Positions 9,044 through 19,795 of a DNA stretch of 64,000 nucleotides are shown here, in pieces. Location: NCBI GenBank assembly GCA_022414725.1, contig CM039464.1, positions 54,168,268-54,232,267 of the forward strand, given 5' to 3'. Position 1 is the first letter of the stretch. Each line of letters begins with the position of its first letter. The position numbers and the translations under genes are program-made. The stretch comes from Microglena sp. YARC. Lineage: Eukaryota > Chlorophyta > Chlorophyceae > Chlamydomonadales > Chlamydomonadaceae. The notes beneath the pieces were generated by a model. It was not told the DNA's origin and searched no databases. It worked only from the letters and a program-made list of their open reading frames with translations.

Positions 9044-9742
9044 ATGGCATCATTTTCGATTCGAGAGGCATCGGCTATTCCTGGAGAAAACTTTTTTTTG
9101 AATGCGAACCAGTCTGATATTATCATGGCTGCCAGTGACTCCTCTAGTCGTATCCTCATGGGCAACTGGTCGAACCATCTTCCGACCATGGAGTTGTACT
9201 CTAACGTGGCCAACGTCAACGGTAACATTCTAGCGACGCACTTAAGCACGAACACAATGAATTGCACACCATTCGACATCTACATGCCGTCCGCTGGCGT
9301 TGGAGAGTACTCCAACTACACTATGCCTGGTACTATCGCTGACACTTACTATGCCAGCAACATTCTCAGTGGAAACGCCACCACCCCGTCCATTCATATA
9401 TTGTCCAACGTCACTGTGGGTGCCGTTGTGGAGGACGATATGTTCGGGTCTAAGTTCGTTTGCTCCACCAAGTCGTCGTCTTCGGGTGTTTTTAATACGC
9501 GTTTAGCGTGTATGGATTCAGGTGGTGTGTGGGACAGACCGTGCACGGAAGACGAGGATTGTCCCTTTTTTCGTTTGGGTAGGGGTGGCAGCGTGCTTGG
9601 GGGGTGTCAAGTTCCGTCGGGGGGGACATGCGAGATGCCGCTAGGAGTCCACCGCGACGGGTTCCAAAAATACAAAGGGAAGCCTGTTGACACCCCCCCA
9701 TTATTTGCATTCGAAGGCGTGGCTCCGTTGAATTTTAGTTAG
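9044..9742 (+). CDS. Conserved viral protein with C-terminal cysteine cluster
   Basis: 232 residues from ATG at 9044, preceded by an A/T-rich leader. The N-terminal 130 residues are Ser/Asn/Thr-rich. The C-terminus contains GGVWDRPCTEDEDCPFF, then GGCQVPSGGTCEMPLGV. The W(D)xxC..D.DCPF...GGC...(G)xCEMP.G(V/I) pattern occurs, as I recall, in uncharacterised virion-type proteins of phycodna- and mimi-like viruses. Its cysteines could form disulphides or bind zinc. The frame is intact. It is the first complete gene right of the inverted-repeat block. Function unknown. Confidence 0.7.
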   Translation: MASFSIREASAIPGENFFLNANQSDIIMAASDSSSRILMGNWSNHLPTMELYSNVANVNGNILATHLSTNTMNCTPFDIYMPSAGVGEYSNYTMPGTIADTYYASNILSGNATTPSIHILSNVTVGAVVEDDMFGSKFVCSTKSSSSGVFNTRLACMDSGGVWDRPCTEDEDCPFFRLGRGGSVLGGCQVPSGGTCEMPLGVHRDGFQKYKGKPVDTPPLFAFEGVAPLNFS

Positions 9743-9811
9743 AATTCCCTTTACGAACAGGGATTTTCTGTTCGAACTCCTCAGTGGTAAGTTTTGCGTT
9801 TAACGATCATG

Positions 9812-9835
9812 TATTTTATTGTTCCGTTGACTGTA
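9812..9835 (-). mobile_element. Tc1/mariner-like MITE terminus
   Basis: The sequence TATTTTATTGTTCCG followed by TTGACTGTAG matches one end of the MITE family described at 20363-20790 (reverse complement CTACAGTC(A/G)(A/G)CGGAA...). It ends five bases before the ATG of the next gene. The opposite end was not found nearby, so this is a solo end or a truncated copy. Confidence 0.55.
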
Positions 9836-9840
9836 GGATA

Positions 9841-10485
9841 ATGGAGACGTCAGAGGATATTCTCCAAATTGCTATAGATCTTATTCGCCGTAGCCAGACC
9901 TACGAACCTAAGATAAATCTGGTTAAACCAGCAATCTCTGAAAAACCAGATGTCGGTCGAACTATAATTTCAAACACAAACAACGATCCCGACAACACAG
10001 ATCCCGACGGGTTCGTGCACGTTGACGCTTCTTCGTACGTAGTAGGTACATTCAAAGGATCTCCAGAAAAGGATCCGGTTAGCAGAGATCCTCTGGATCC
10101 GGTCAGCAGAGATCCTCATGATTATTATTGTGGTAGCAATCCTGGCGTATCCGGAAGTAGTCTTGTAAACACGACAGGGAGTTCGGCGTTACTTTCCATC
10201 GAGTACGCTGAATTCGCCCAGAAGTATCCGTACCTCTTCCGCATGTGCACGAACGTTCCTTCTCCAGAATCAGCAGATAACTTGATCAAGATTCTGCCTA
10301 TGATGCTGCGTCAACGAGACCGCGTCATTGTTGCAGAAGGACAAGGTGATGGTGACAATAATAATAGTAATAATGTTTTATCCGACCGACTTAAGTCGGC
10401 TACGGAGATGGTCATGCAGCGATTGAATGACACGTACATTGCCCCTCTGGGTATCAAGCCCGTCAAATCGAGTAAGAAAAAGTAG
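9841..10485 (+). CDS. Hypothetical viral protein with conserved central helical region
   Basis: 214 residues from ATG at 9841 (METSEDILQIAIDLI); a longer frame begins upstream inside the MITE end and is not preferred. The middle is Asp/Ser/Pro-rich, with a small duplication (DPVSRDPLDPVSRDP). A compact region EYAEFAQKYPYLFRMC...LIKILPMMLRQRD near residues 125-170 looks folded and resembles a block found in other giant-virus proteins of unknown function. The C-terminus is lysine-rich. The MITE end five bases upstream must lie in its leader or promoter. Confidence 0.6.
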   Translation: METSEDILQIAIDLIRRSQTYEPKINLVKPAISEKPDVGRTIISNTNNDPDNTDPDGFVHVDASSYVVGTFKGSPEKDPVSRDPLDPVSRDPHDYYCGSNPGVSGSSLVNTTGSSALLSIEYAEFAQKYPYLFRMCTNVPSPESADNLIKILPMMLRQRDRVIVAEGQGDGDNNNSNNVLSDRLKSATEMVMQRLNDTYIAPLGIKPVKSSKKK

Positions 10486-10585
10486 GTCTCTGACTGTAAT
10501 TTTCAATAATAAATGAAATCGAATAATCTCCGGACCTGTATCTGGTTTAAGGGGATAGGGTGTCCCAAAAATAGTTATAACTCTT

Positions 10586-11431
10586 ATGTACACGAAAAAC
10601 CCATGCATTGACGTTTTTCTCACGGCAGGAGGGTTGAAGGGAGCGTACCAATACGGGTTCTTCAAGGAGTTGTACGCTATACGTCCCACTGTTCGCATCA
10701 ACCGCATTTTTGGAGCGTCCGTAGGTTCTCTGAATGCAGCTCCGATATTGTTGCGACGCATGGACATTCTGGACATGTACTGGTGTAACCTTGATGGAAA
10801 ACACCCATTTGACCAGATCATGGTCCCTCACTACAATCGGTTCTTAGTTCAAGGCAAAAATTCTTACACTTTAAAGGAGAACATTTGGCGTGTTCTTCGT
10901 AGTGGAAGTATTTTCACGTCATTGCGCATCGATGAGGTAGAGAAGTTCTGGTGGAGTCTATCCCATGCAGATATGTGCGCCCTTACGGAACGCCTAAACA
11001 TTGTAGTTTACGACCGCTTAATGAACACACCTGTGTATTGTTCCATTTCGAATGTGCATCCTGTGAAACGCTTGGAGGAGCTTTGCGTGTATTTGAATGC
11101 CTCCACAAGGTTCCCGGGGTTGGTCAGAATGCGTGGAGATCGTTTATTAGACGGCATATTCGTGTGCCGCGAGGATGTAAAACGTCACATCCGTGCAACC
11201 AGGGACCACGAGGATGACATGCTCCTTGTCCTCGACACGTGCTCGGATTTGTTAATTTCTGCTGACGATAGTTACTGCACGATCACGTTCGGTCCTCGTG
11301 TGACCAAATCAAAAGTGATGTCATTTTGCGCGTCAGAGATGGACATCGATGCCCTCATTGACGAGGGTGAACGGGACGCGCGCCGTTTTGACATGCTTTT
11401 ATCTTGTACGACCAACCGCTTCAATGAGTGA
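10586..11431 (+). CDS. Patatin-like phospholipase
   Basis: 281 residues. The oxyanion motif is AGGLKGAYQYG near residues 15-25, the nucleophile elbow is GASVGSLNA (Ser in GxSxG), and a later DGIF supplies the catalytic Asp. This is the Ser-Asp dyad arrangement of patatin-type lipid acyl hydrolases, which cleave membrane phospholipids or neutral lipids. Giant viruses often encode one; membrane remodelling, entry or release are plausible but unproven roles. The frame is intact and its 3' end overlaps the convergent gene ending at 11421 by 11 bp. Confidence 0.85.
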   Translation: MYTKNPCIDVFLTAGGLKGAYQYGFFKELYAIRPTVRINRIFGASVGSLNAAPILLRRMDILDMYWCNLDGKHPFDQIMVPHYNRFLVQGKNSYTLKENIWRVLRSGSIFTSLRIDEVEKFWWSLSHADMCALTERLNIVVYDRLMNTPVYCSISNVHPVKRLEELCVYLNASTRFPGLVRMRGDRLLDGIFVCREDVKRHIRATRDHEDDMLLVLDTCSDLLISADDSYCTITFGPRVTKSKVMSFCASEMDIDALIDEGERDARRFDMLLSCTTNRFNE

Positions 11432-11858
11432 GTGCGGTACACGGGGTGGGGAGGGCCATTGAAGCGGGGAAGAACGCGGCTAGGAAGATAATTGTCCTCA
11501 TTAGGAGCTCGATGTTCCTTGCAAGTGCTGGTGAAGCGGTTCCTCCGGTGATCTTTGTCGGAAGAAAACGGACTAGAACACGTGTCCATGATGCCATGGG
11601 TAACAAAGTGACGAGTGCGAAGACAAGGCCTGCCACTAATGATATCATGATAGCTCCCCATGGCACACTCGTAGTAGTAGGAGTATTGGATTGTTGAATC
11701 TGAGGCATCTTTACCTCTTTCTGCAGATCTTGCAGAGACGCGTCAGTTGGATCATGGTTGACATGGTTCATGTTTCCGGTATTATTGGGGTAGTTGTTAA
11801 CATAAGCCACGCTTCCGTTATTATTAGGGTCATACGTAGCGGTTTGTTGCAACGCAAC

Positions 11859-11902
<44 letters not shown>

Positions 11903-12191
11903 GATTCTGCATAGGTTGCATAGGTTGCATAGGTTGCATATTTTGCATATTTTGCATAGGTATGTTGGGGGTGTACGTTGGTGGTGGAGGTGTCTGCATT
12001 TTGTTGGGTTGGTTATTACTATTATTGTTGTTTGAGTTGATGAATTCGAGTGTTTTGCGGACGGTATCTTTGTCATCTTCATCCAAGTCTGCGTCCTTCA
12101 TTTTCGTAGAATGCGGGATGGGCATGAACGTCGTTGCCATCAGGTTTTGTTGTTGGTGGTGGTTGGGATGGGGTGGAGATGCGTTCAGCAT
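11421..12191 (-). CDS. Polyglutamine-rich membrane protein
   Basis: 256 residues from ATG at 12191. The N-terminal two thirds are disordered: His/Gln/Asn/Pro-rich, with MQPMQPM repeats and a long polyglutamine run encoded by a (CAA)n tract around 11863-11902. Two hydrophobic segments follow: VPWGAIMISLVAGLVFALVTL, and the C-terminal one around IIFLAAFFPASMAL. The layout suggests a membrane protein with a long soluble tail. No family recognised. Next to it on the left end of the copia insertion is the tail of the split gene described at 19119. Confidence 0.6.
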
Positions 12192-12229
12192 TTGGATTTG
12201 AATTGGGATTCAAAACGAATCGTCACGAA

Positions 12230-12265
12230 TCAACGCATGAGAAAAAATAGGAACAACCCGGTGGT
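12230..12265 (-). pseudogene. 3' tail of viral membrane-protein gene split by the copia element
   Basis: Read from 12265 downward, and allowing for the 5-bp target duplication, this stretch continues the frame of the gene at 19119-19465 for nine further hydrophobic codons to a TGA at 12230-12232. The restored gene would have 125 codons. It is the left flank of the copia insertion. Confidence 0.75.
12261..12265. repeat. Target-site duplication, left (GTGGT)
   Basis: GTGGT directly precedes the 5' LTR and is repeated at 19119-19123 after the 3' LTR, a 5-bp duplication as produced by copia integrases. Confidence 0.9.
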
Positions 12266-12568
12266 TGTCAGCATGAATTGCGGTGCTCTCACGCGTTTTA
12301 TGACTTGGTGACTACTTATGTACTTCCTTAGAACTATCGGTCCTGACAGTACTATGTCAGCTTACTGTTGACTGCGTCATCGGTTCTTCTGACACGCGCT
12401 GTCTAACCTGTACCCTGATCAGGTTCCAGGCTACCGCCCCCCCTTTCCTCCGCTGGTGTCCCTTTATGGTTCCACTATCTTTTGTAATAATTATTCTCGT
12501 CTCCGCATTTATAGATTGGCGTGCTGCACACACTAAGTCCACTCTCCGGAGTGTTATCCAAGCTGATA
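12266..12568 (+). repeat. 5' LTR of copia element
   Basis: 303 bp, starting TGTCAG and ending CTGATA, so the ends are an imperfect inverted pair (TG...TA rather than TG...CA). I find no difference from the 3' LTR. A primer-binding site must follow at 12569 onward; I could not assign the tRNA. Confidence 0.95.
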
Positions 12569-12679
12569 GGTTATACGGTCCCTCATTTACTACCACTGCT
12601 TTGCGATGCAACTTCCGCGAGGGCCTCCCGCTAATTTGAGAAACTCCACGACAAGAATGGAGAATCTTGGACGCGCGGG

Positions 12680-14783
12680 ATGCGCAGTGTCATTATAAGC
12701 AATGGCTGCGACCGTGTCCTTCCTAAGGAGGACCCGGGTCCTCTTGATGATTGGCTAGACGTCTGTGCACCAGCTGCCTCTGCTAGCGGTCATGAGAGTC
12801 CTTCCGCCATCGTGGAAGTGACCCCCCCCAATCAATCCTCCACCTTTACGGCTCCTTCTGCTACTGTCCGACGTCTCTCTCCTGAGATTGAGGACGTTCT
12901 GATGCGACTCTGCTGTGTTTCCACTCAGATTATCCAGTACGCAGGGGCGCCTCCACCTCCTGATGCCCGTTTTGACTACGACTATCAAGAACTTGCTCGT
13001 CATCGCCGTGCAGATGGCTATGCTGATGACTCTGATGATGGTGATGAAGATCTGCAGAGTGCTATGAGTGGTGACTTCGGTGGAGTCACTCCTTCCACTG
13101 CTACTCGAGTGTTCAATTCTACCGTCTCTCCTGTGTATGAGCCTCTGTCGGCACCTGCTCTTGCGCCTTCCCCGGAGTTTAAGCCTGATCCAGTCTCTGC
13201 GCCTCTGCTTGCGCCCCTTCCACCTGTCCACCCGGAGGTGGCCAGGCCGTCTTTGATGCAGAAGTCTGCGTCTTTCACCTTGCCTCCGGACCGAGGTCTG
13301 TCTGGCTACAATACTCGTGCTCGAGAGGCTTCTGCTGCTGCTGCTGGCCGCGCATCCTTTGCTGGCCCTTCGCAGGAGCCCCCTCCACCCCCCCTCCGCC
13401 TGTGGAGCAGCCCCCTGCTCCTGGCCCTCCGCCATATGTGCCTCCTTCGCTGTCATGCGACTCCTGGGAGCATCTGCTCGATGGCGGACATCCTCTGCGT
13501 CTATCCCTGCAGGAATGCCGTCTTATCCGCCAAGCTCAACATGCTGGGGAATCCTTGGACCGCACTCTGTACGGTAGGCTGGATATGACTGCCACTCAGG
13601 CTATGGTTGATAGCAAGGGTCGCCCTAGGCCTAGGCGTGTGATGGCTTATTCTGAGCTAGGTCTAGAGTGTCGGGCTTTTCTGGGACCTGTTATGCCAGG
13701 GATTAACTACCCTCCTGCTAATGGTGTGACCTCTGGAGGGGTTGGGCGTAGGAACAGTGACCTGCGAGGTTACCAGTTTGTTAAGGTGCCACTCCCTTTC
13801 TGTCCTGTTCGTCCTGATTTCGAGCTCATTGTGCGTGTTGCGCGTTCCCTAGATCTCATCAGGAACTTAGATGACCAGCGCGCTTATGACGCTGGTCTTG
13901 CTGCTGAGTATTTTCTGGCGATTCGTGAGTCTTTAGCTCCTCGGTGTGCTCCTCCTGCTGCTGGAAATTCGGCCTCTCATGGTGAGTCTAGTGTCGATCC
14001 TGCACTGTTGGGTTTCAGTGCGCTTACCCTACCCGCCAAGAGTTCATGATCTTATCCATGATGCTTGCCAACATGACGGATGCCCTAGTCAAGGTGTATA
14101 GGGACTTTGCTTCACCTCGGGATATCTTTTTGCATATCCGGAGGCAGCAGTCCGATGCCCTTGCCTCGCGTGTCCCTCTCTTGCTGAAGGAGTATCATGC
14201 TTCGGCCATGGGCACTCATGAGCAGGTTGACGCTTTCTTTCGTCGGGTTCGCGGTATGTGCACTGACCTGCGCAGTGCTGGGTTTCCGCAGACTCAGCGT
14301 CACGCCATGGGCATTATAGTTCAAGGTGCGAGTCTGCCCCGGTTCGAAACGCTGCGGATTAAGTATGGTATCCTGATATACAACCAGCAACCTGTTGAGT
14401 ACTGGTCCTGTCTAGAGGAATATAGGCAGCTAGATATTCTTAACATAGCGCTCCCTCAGTCGGATTCCAGGCATCCTGGTTGGTCCCGGACCGCTCCTCA
14501 GTTTCCTGCTAATGCTGCATTTCAGCGGCGGCAGAAGACTGGTGGTGGTTCTGGGTCGAACAAGAGGCGCCTGGAATGCACCTGGGGACCATGCCCCCAC
14601 AAGGATGGTCACTCGGAGGACCGTTGCTGGACGAAGTTCCCTGCCCTGCGAAGGGTCCCTGGTCGTGCAGAACCAACGCTTCCTTCACCGTTGCCTGCTA
14701 ACCTGGCCCTTCCAGGTCACCTTACTCCAAAGCAATTGTCTTCCTTGCAGGCTCAAATTGATGGGTTTGCTATGCAGAAGTAG
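12680..14783 (+). pseudogene. gag: copia gag (frameshifted)
   Basis: Gag is spread over three frames: 12680 to about 13390, about 13400 to 14049, and 14046 to 14783. The first part is Pro/Ser-rich and disordered, and the first frame change falls in a C-rich homopolymer tract. The third part carries typical copia gag helices (around QQSDALASRVPLLLKEY) and a CCHC-like knuckle, C-x4-C-x5-H-x4-C, in CTWGPCPHKDGHSEDRC, for RNA binding. It ends at a stop before pol, so an intact relative would use one long frame or a recoding step. Gag forms the particle that packages element RNA. Confidence 0.8.
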
Positions 14784-14828
14784 CAGGTAAGCCCTGTCCT
14801 ATTCTCCTGCACCTCTAGGTTCTCAAAT

Positions 14829-17800
14829 GTGTGTAGTCCGAGCCTGTCTGAGGGGGTCTGGCATGTGGATTCTGGAGCTGGAATGTCCATCACAGGTGAT
14901 AGATCTTTGTTCACTGTGTTTGATGTTCCACTGAATCTGCCATCAGTTCGATTTGGTGATGGTGTGGTTCAACGGGCAGTAGGTAAGGGATCCATTGAGT
15001 TATGTAGTGATTGGTTACCAACACCAATCATTCTAACTAATGTTCTCTACATACCTCACTGTCCGGTGAACCTCCTGTCAGTAAATGCTGTGGCTCATTC
15101 TCTCCACTGCAAGATTTCTTTTGATAGTATTAGTTGCACTGCCACTCAGGGCTCTTCTATTCTCTGGTCCTTCCCTGCCTCCAGTGATGGTGTTTACAAG
15201 TTTGCATGTAGGCCTTGTTACACCACCAGTGGCTGTTCGTTTGGTGCTGACAATTACCCAGCTTTTGCACTTGATGTTGATGAGGACGGTGGAGTTGTTA
15301 TCCCTACCACTCCTGAATGGCTGTGGCATAGGCGGCTGGGTCACCCCGGCTATGATGCCATGCACAGACTTGTCAAGAAGGGTATGGTTAAGAACTTACC
15401 CCTCTCACTCAACCAGGTCCAAAAACTGGCTAAGATTCCTTGTGATGCTTGTCAAAAGGCTAAGGGCAAACGTCTCCCTTTTCCTAAAGCAAGCACTACT
15501 CCGATCAATGCACCTCTCCAACGCCTTCACTTGGACATCATGGGGCCAGTTCATATTAGAGGTCTGCGTGGGGAGTTTTATATTCTGTGCCTCACAGACC
15601 AACACTCTGGCTATGCTGAAGTGTTGTGCTTGAGGACCAGGGATGAAGCTCCCTTAGCAGTTCAGACTATCATCCTCAGATGGATGAATCAGCTGCACGG
15701 ATTTTGCCTTTAAGTGCCTGAGGTCTGACAGGGCTAAGGAGTTTATAGTAAAGTGGTTTGAGGATTGGCTGATATCGGTTGGGGCAGTGCATGAGTTATC
15801 TTTGGCATACACTGCACAGCAGAATGCAACTGTGGAGAGGTACAATGGGGTCTTACAGTCTATAGCTAGGAGCATCCACCTGGAGTCAAAGCTAACTAAG
15901 TCTTTCTGGCCCTATGCCTTCCTAGCTGCGTGTTACCTTCGTAATCGCTTGCCCAATCAGGGAGATAAGACTCCTCATGAGCTTTTCTTTGGGGTTCAGC
16001 CTGATGTGTCGATGTTGCGCGTGTTCGGATGCCCTTGCTACGTTATGTTAGTCAATGGGAAGAAGCGCAACAAGCTGGACGAAAGGGCGTTATCTGGTAG
16101 ACTGGTTGGGTATTCCCTGGTGAGTAAGGGTTATTTTGTTTGGGTTCCTAAGTTGCGCCAGGTAGTAGAGAGTCGTGATGTACTCTTCTATGAGCAGTTT
16201 GATCATAACTGTATTCCTGGGCTATCTCCCTATGACGGGTCGCCGTATGTCTCTCGCATCCCTGCGCTATCAACGGACATATGCCTGTGCCTACGGTTAA
16301 TTCCCTTGACCCTTTGCTAACCCCAATTGTCGACCGCTGCCCTGATCATGGGATGACCTTGCGTCCCAGGTCAGGGCTGATGGTGCTGTATTGTGTGTGA
16401 AGGCACTGGGCGGCGAGATTCTGCAGTTCTTTCAGATAAAATCTTAGCCGAATCGCAGGGGGTCGCCAGGCCCTCCTCTGCGCCACATTTCGTCGGTGAA
16501 GATTTAGGATTACGACAGCCTTCGATCATAGTGGTACCTGGATCAGGTCCATTGACTAATAGTCGCCAACCTCCGACCACCTCGGATGGCTCGCGGTGTC
16601 GTTCATTCAGACGCCTCCTGTCGTCCCTGGTGGATTACTCGGGTCAAGGCCATGTGATGAAGTAGCCGTTGCCGATAGTGCAAGTGATGATCTGGAACAC
16701 TGGTCGGGTTCCGATACTGCGTATGGCTGGGGTGTTCCGGTCGACCCAGGCTTCGTTGATATAGAGGCAAATAAGGCCGGCCCTGTTCAACCAGGCAGTA
16801 GTTCTGCGCTGGGGGCTATACTACCGGTTACTGCTGATACTGCTGATATCCCCGCTGCTCATGTACAAGTACACTGCTTGTACGTGGGAGCATACATTTC
16901 CACTTCCACTGAACTGACCTTCAAAGCTGCCATGCTTCCCACCAGCCCTGACAGGGATCAATGGCTCCTTGCTATGAAGGATGAGATGGCGTCCCTACAT
17001 GCCCATGGCACTTGGGCGCTCACTCCACTGCCTCCTAAACAGAGGGTCCTGTCTGGCAGGTGGTTATTTGTGAAGAAGGTTGGGGTTGATGGTTCTATTT
17101 CGCTTCAAGGCACGTTTTGTGGTTCGTGGTTTTCTGCAGCGTCCTGGGTTGGATTTTCATGATGTATATGCCCCCGTTTCTTCTAAAGCAGGTCTGAGGG
17201 TGCTCCTGGCTGCCATCACTCATAGGAAGATGTTTGTTCGGCAGCTGGACATCAAGACTGCATTTCTGAATGCTCCCCTTGAACCTGGTCTGGACCTGTA
17301 CTGCCACCAGCCTGAGGGCTTTAAGGTACTTGGTCCTAACGGTGTTCCCCTTGTGTGCAAGCTGATCAAGTCCCTTTATGGTTTGAAACAGGCGCCCAGG
17401 GCTTGGAGTATGGATGTCAAGCGGGTTTTGGTTGCACATGGTTTTATTATGTGCAAGGCGGAACCTGCTCTGTATTTTAGGAGGGATTCTAATGGTGGGT
17501 GGAGCTATGTCCTAACCTATGTTGATGATTTTATCTGTGCTTTTAGTGAGCTGGATAGGTATGTTTTGCTGATCAAGGCTATGGAGAAAGCTGGCTGGGA
17601 GGTCAAAGAGATGGGTGTGCCGGTTCAGTTCCTCTCCTTGGACATGGCTTGTACACTTGACTCTGACGGCAGGTGTGTTCAGATCAACCTCTCCCAGCAC
17701 TCCTACATTGTTGATCTGGTGGAGCAGTTTGGTCTGACTGCTGCTGCCAAGCCCAGGTTTGGTGCCCCCATGGACAAGTCCACCGTCACTGACCCACCTG

Positions 17801-18489
17801 GAGAACCCCTGTCCTCTAATCGCCAGTACCTCTCTCTTGTTGGTGCTTTGCTATACCTGGCTACTTGCACCAGGCCTGATATTGCCTTTGCTGTGAGCTA
17901 CCTGTCCAGGTTTTCTGCTCACCCTACCGTCCCCCTGTGGGGGGCAGCCAAGCGTTTGCTTTTGTATTTGAGGTCACATTCCCACCTGGGACTCACTTAC
18001 ACACACAGCCCTGATTTCTCTTTTACTGTCTTTAGTGACTCATCCTTTGCTGATGATGGGTCTGACAGGAGATCTCAGACTGGCTTTGCTGTCCTGGCTG
18101 GAGGGTGCATAGTGAACTGGATGAGCAAGAGGCAGCCTACAGTTGCCATTAGCTCTTGTGAGGCTGAGTATCAGGCCCTGTCTCAGGCTGCCAGGGAGGT
18201 GCAATGGTTGAAGAAGTTGAGGGTGGATCTGGGTCTGCCTTGTGATTTAGTTACCATTCAGGGTGACAACATAGGGTCTCTGAGATGGGCCAATGACTGG
18301 CAGCTCCTCCCTCGCAGCAAGCACATTGATGTTATTCATCACTACATCAAGGAGCTGGTGGAGGACGGTTCACTAGATGTTGCCTATGTTAACACCAAGG
18401 ACAACTGTGCTGACCCCTTCACCAAGCCCCTTGATCCTGCTGTGTTCTGGAGGTTTATGCGGATGCTTGGGATGACCGCTTCTTCTTAG
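14829..18489 (+). pseudogene. pol: copia pol: protease, integrase, reverse transcriptase, RNase H
   Basis: The first frame (14829-15713) has the aspartic protease signature WHVDSGAG, the pre-integrase block WLWHRRLGHPGYD with CDACQKAKG, and integrase residues in LDIMGP and LTDQHSGYAEV. After a frameshift near 15700 the integrase continues with SDRAKEF and the catalytic Glu in ATVERYNG, to about 16320. A degraded linker follows to about 16900. Reverse transcriptase begins around DRDQWLLAMKDEM and, after a shift near 17095, has RQLDIKTAFLNAPLE, SLYGLKQAPRAW and the active site YVDD at 17518-17529. RNase H (FSDSSFADD, SSCEAEYQAL) ends near 18489. Motifs are complete, but the frameshifts prevent a single polyprotein. 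Confidence 0.9.
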
Positions 18490-18815
18490 GGTATATAATT
18501 TTTTTTTTTTTGTTACATCGGTTTCTTTGGTTATCATTGTATGGCATTAGGTTCCTATTCCCGGATCGGGTTTTCTATACCGTTGTTACCCATCTTTGAT
18601 ATTCGGTTTTCATCCTTTTCTAACTTGGCAAATTTTGGTTTTTGCCGTGTTTCATTCCTTCCTATAAACCTTTGGGTTTCCATTTGAAGTTCTCTCGAAT
18701 TTTCGGAGTTCTTTGATTTTTTTTTTTTTTTTTTCAATCTGTTACATATAGTTCTATGTCACCAGTGCCATAGGTGGAGAAGTAGTATTGTATGTCACCT
18801 GTGTCATAGGTGGAG
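18490..18815. other. copia 3' untranslated stretch
   Basis: Between the pol stop and the 3' LTR. It is A/T-rich, with T-runs near 18499-18511 and 18717-18735, and a short duplicated phrase (TATGTCACC.GTG.CATAGGTGGAG) at about 18755-18815. A polypurine tract next to the LTR would be expected; GGTGGAG just before 18816 is a weak candidate. Confidence 0.5.
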
Positions 18816-19118
18816 TGTCAGCATGAATTGCGGTGCTCTCACGCGTTTTATGACTTGGTGACTACTTATGTACTTCCTTAGAACTATCGGTCCTGACAGT
18901 ACTATGTCAGCTTACTGTTGACTGCGTCATCGGTTCTTCTGACACGCGCTGTCTAACCTGTACCCTGATCAGGTTCCAGGCTACCGCCCCCCCTTTCCTC
19001 CGCTGGTGTCCCTTTATGGTTCCACTATCTTTTGTAATAATTATTCTCGTCTCCGCATTTATAGATTGGCGTGCTGCACACACTAAGTCCACTCTCCGGA
19101 GTGTTATCCAAGCTGATA
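18816..19118 (+). repeat. 3' LTR of copia element
   Basis: 303 bp, identical on reading to 12266-12568. Followed by the GTGGT duplication at 19119-19123. Confidence 0.95.
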
Positions 19119-19465
19119 GTGGTCATTGCGGATAGCGTGTGGAATACCTGCGTCTCCTTTATCGTGTTGTTTGTTTTTGTAGAAGGCGCGTTGTTGTACC
19201 CGATGTGTATGCGGACCGCATTGTCTATCATCATTGAAACGTACAATGCGAACATGGTGACCATCGTTGGGGATATAACGTTCAGCTTCCAGACCTTTTT
19301 AATTACGCGCATTGATCCAATGTACACGCCAACTGCGAGACATGTAGCGACAGTTTGTATCAGGGCGATCGCTGCTCTATGTTTGATCTTTGATGAAAAG
19401 AGGAGCGTTGTTGCGAGTCCTGCCGTTACCACACAAACGTACACGAACAGTTGTTCTCCAATCAT
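19119..19465 (-). pseudogene. Viral membrane-protein gene, 5' part, split by copia element
   Basis: Starts at ATG 19465 (MIGEQLFVYVCVV) and shows four hydrophobic segments (VYVCVVTAGLATTLLF, ALIQTVATCLAVGVYIG, and two weaker ones around VTMFALYVSMM and HTLSAM). The frame runs into the 3' LTR at 19118. Its natural continuation is found at 12265-12230 on the other side of the retrotransposon. The present sequence would translate LTR bases to a stop at 19025, giving a chimeric 146-residue product. No family recognised; probably a viral membrane protein before disruption. Confidence 0.75.
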
Positions 19466-19472
19466 TTGAAAA

Positions 19473-19757
19473 CTACTTGTGTTTTTTTTGCAGTGCTCGG
19501 AGCACGAGTTTCTTTCCTCCGCCCCACACGATACCTCTTGCTCCTTGAAGAAAAGATATCGTTATGACGAGGAGACATGTCTTGAATAGGTATAACAACA
19601 CGATGTATTGTTGTTGCGTTGCTAGGAACTCGCCGATTTCATTTACGTGCACGTGTTGATGTTTGCAAAACGCGTGCAGAGCCATGAATGCGATTCCTGC
19701 TATACCGGTGATTACGTAATGAAGAATTGTCTCTGATGTTGATCCTGCTGCAATCAT
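19473..19757 (-). CDS. Small membrane protein
   Basis: 94 residues from ATG at 19757. Two or three hydrophobic stretches (ILHYVITGIAGIAFMALHAF; YIVLLYLFKTCLLVITISFL) are followed by a basic C-terminus ending LRALQKKHK. It is immediately upstream, on the same strand, of the copia-split membrane gene (7 bp between stop and start). Co-directional tandem membrane genes suggest a small viral cluster. No family recognised. Confidence 0.55.
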   Translation of the reverse strand: MIAAGSTSETILHYVITGIAGIAFMALHAFCKHQHVHVNEIGEFLATQQQYIVLLYLFKTCLLVITISFLQGARGIVWGGGKKLVLRALQKKHK

Positions 19758-19795
19758 GTTTACAATTACTTTACAAAATCGTACATCTTACTTTA

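Larger units (their letters stand above)
12266..19118 (+). mobile_element. Ty1/copia LTR retrotransposon, about 6.85 kb
   Basis: A full-length element: two 303-bp LTRs, a gag region and a pol region in the order protease, integrase, reverse transcriptase, RNase H, which defines Ty1/copia (Pseudoviridae). It is flanked by a GTGGT duplication and lies inside a viral membrane-protein gene. The LTRs look identical by direct reading, so insertion is recent. The coding region is nevertheless broken by several frameshifts, some at homopolymers (for example the C-rich tract near 13380-13400). Copia elements transpose in nuclear chromosomes, so the viral segment was probably in or exposed to the host nucleus when this one landed. 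Confidence 0.95.

Noticed and set aside
10062..10120. Short direct repeat GGATCC...AGCAGAGATCCTC as a mobile element end
   Set aside because: It is a small in-frame duplication inside the coding region.
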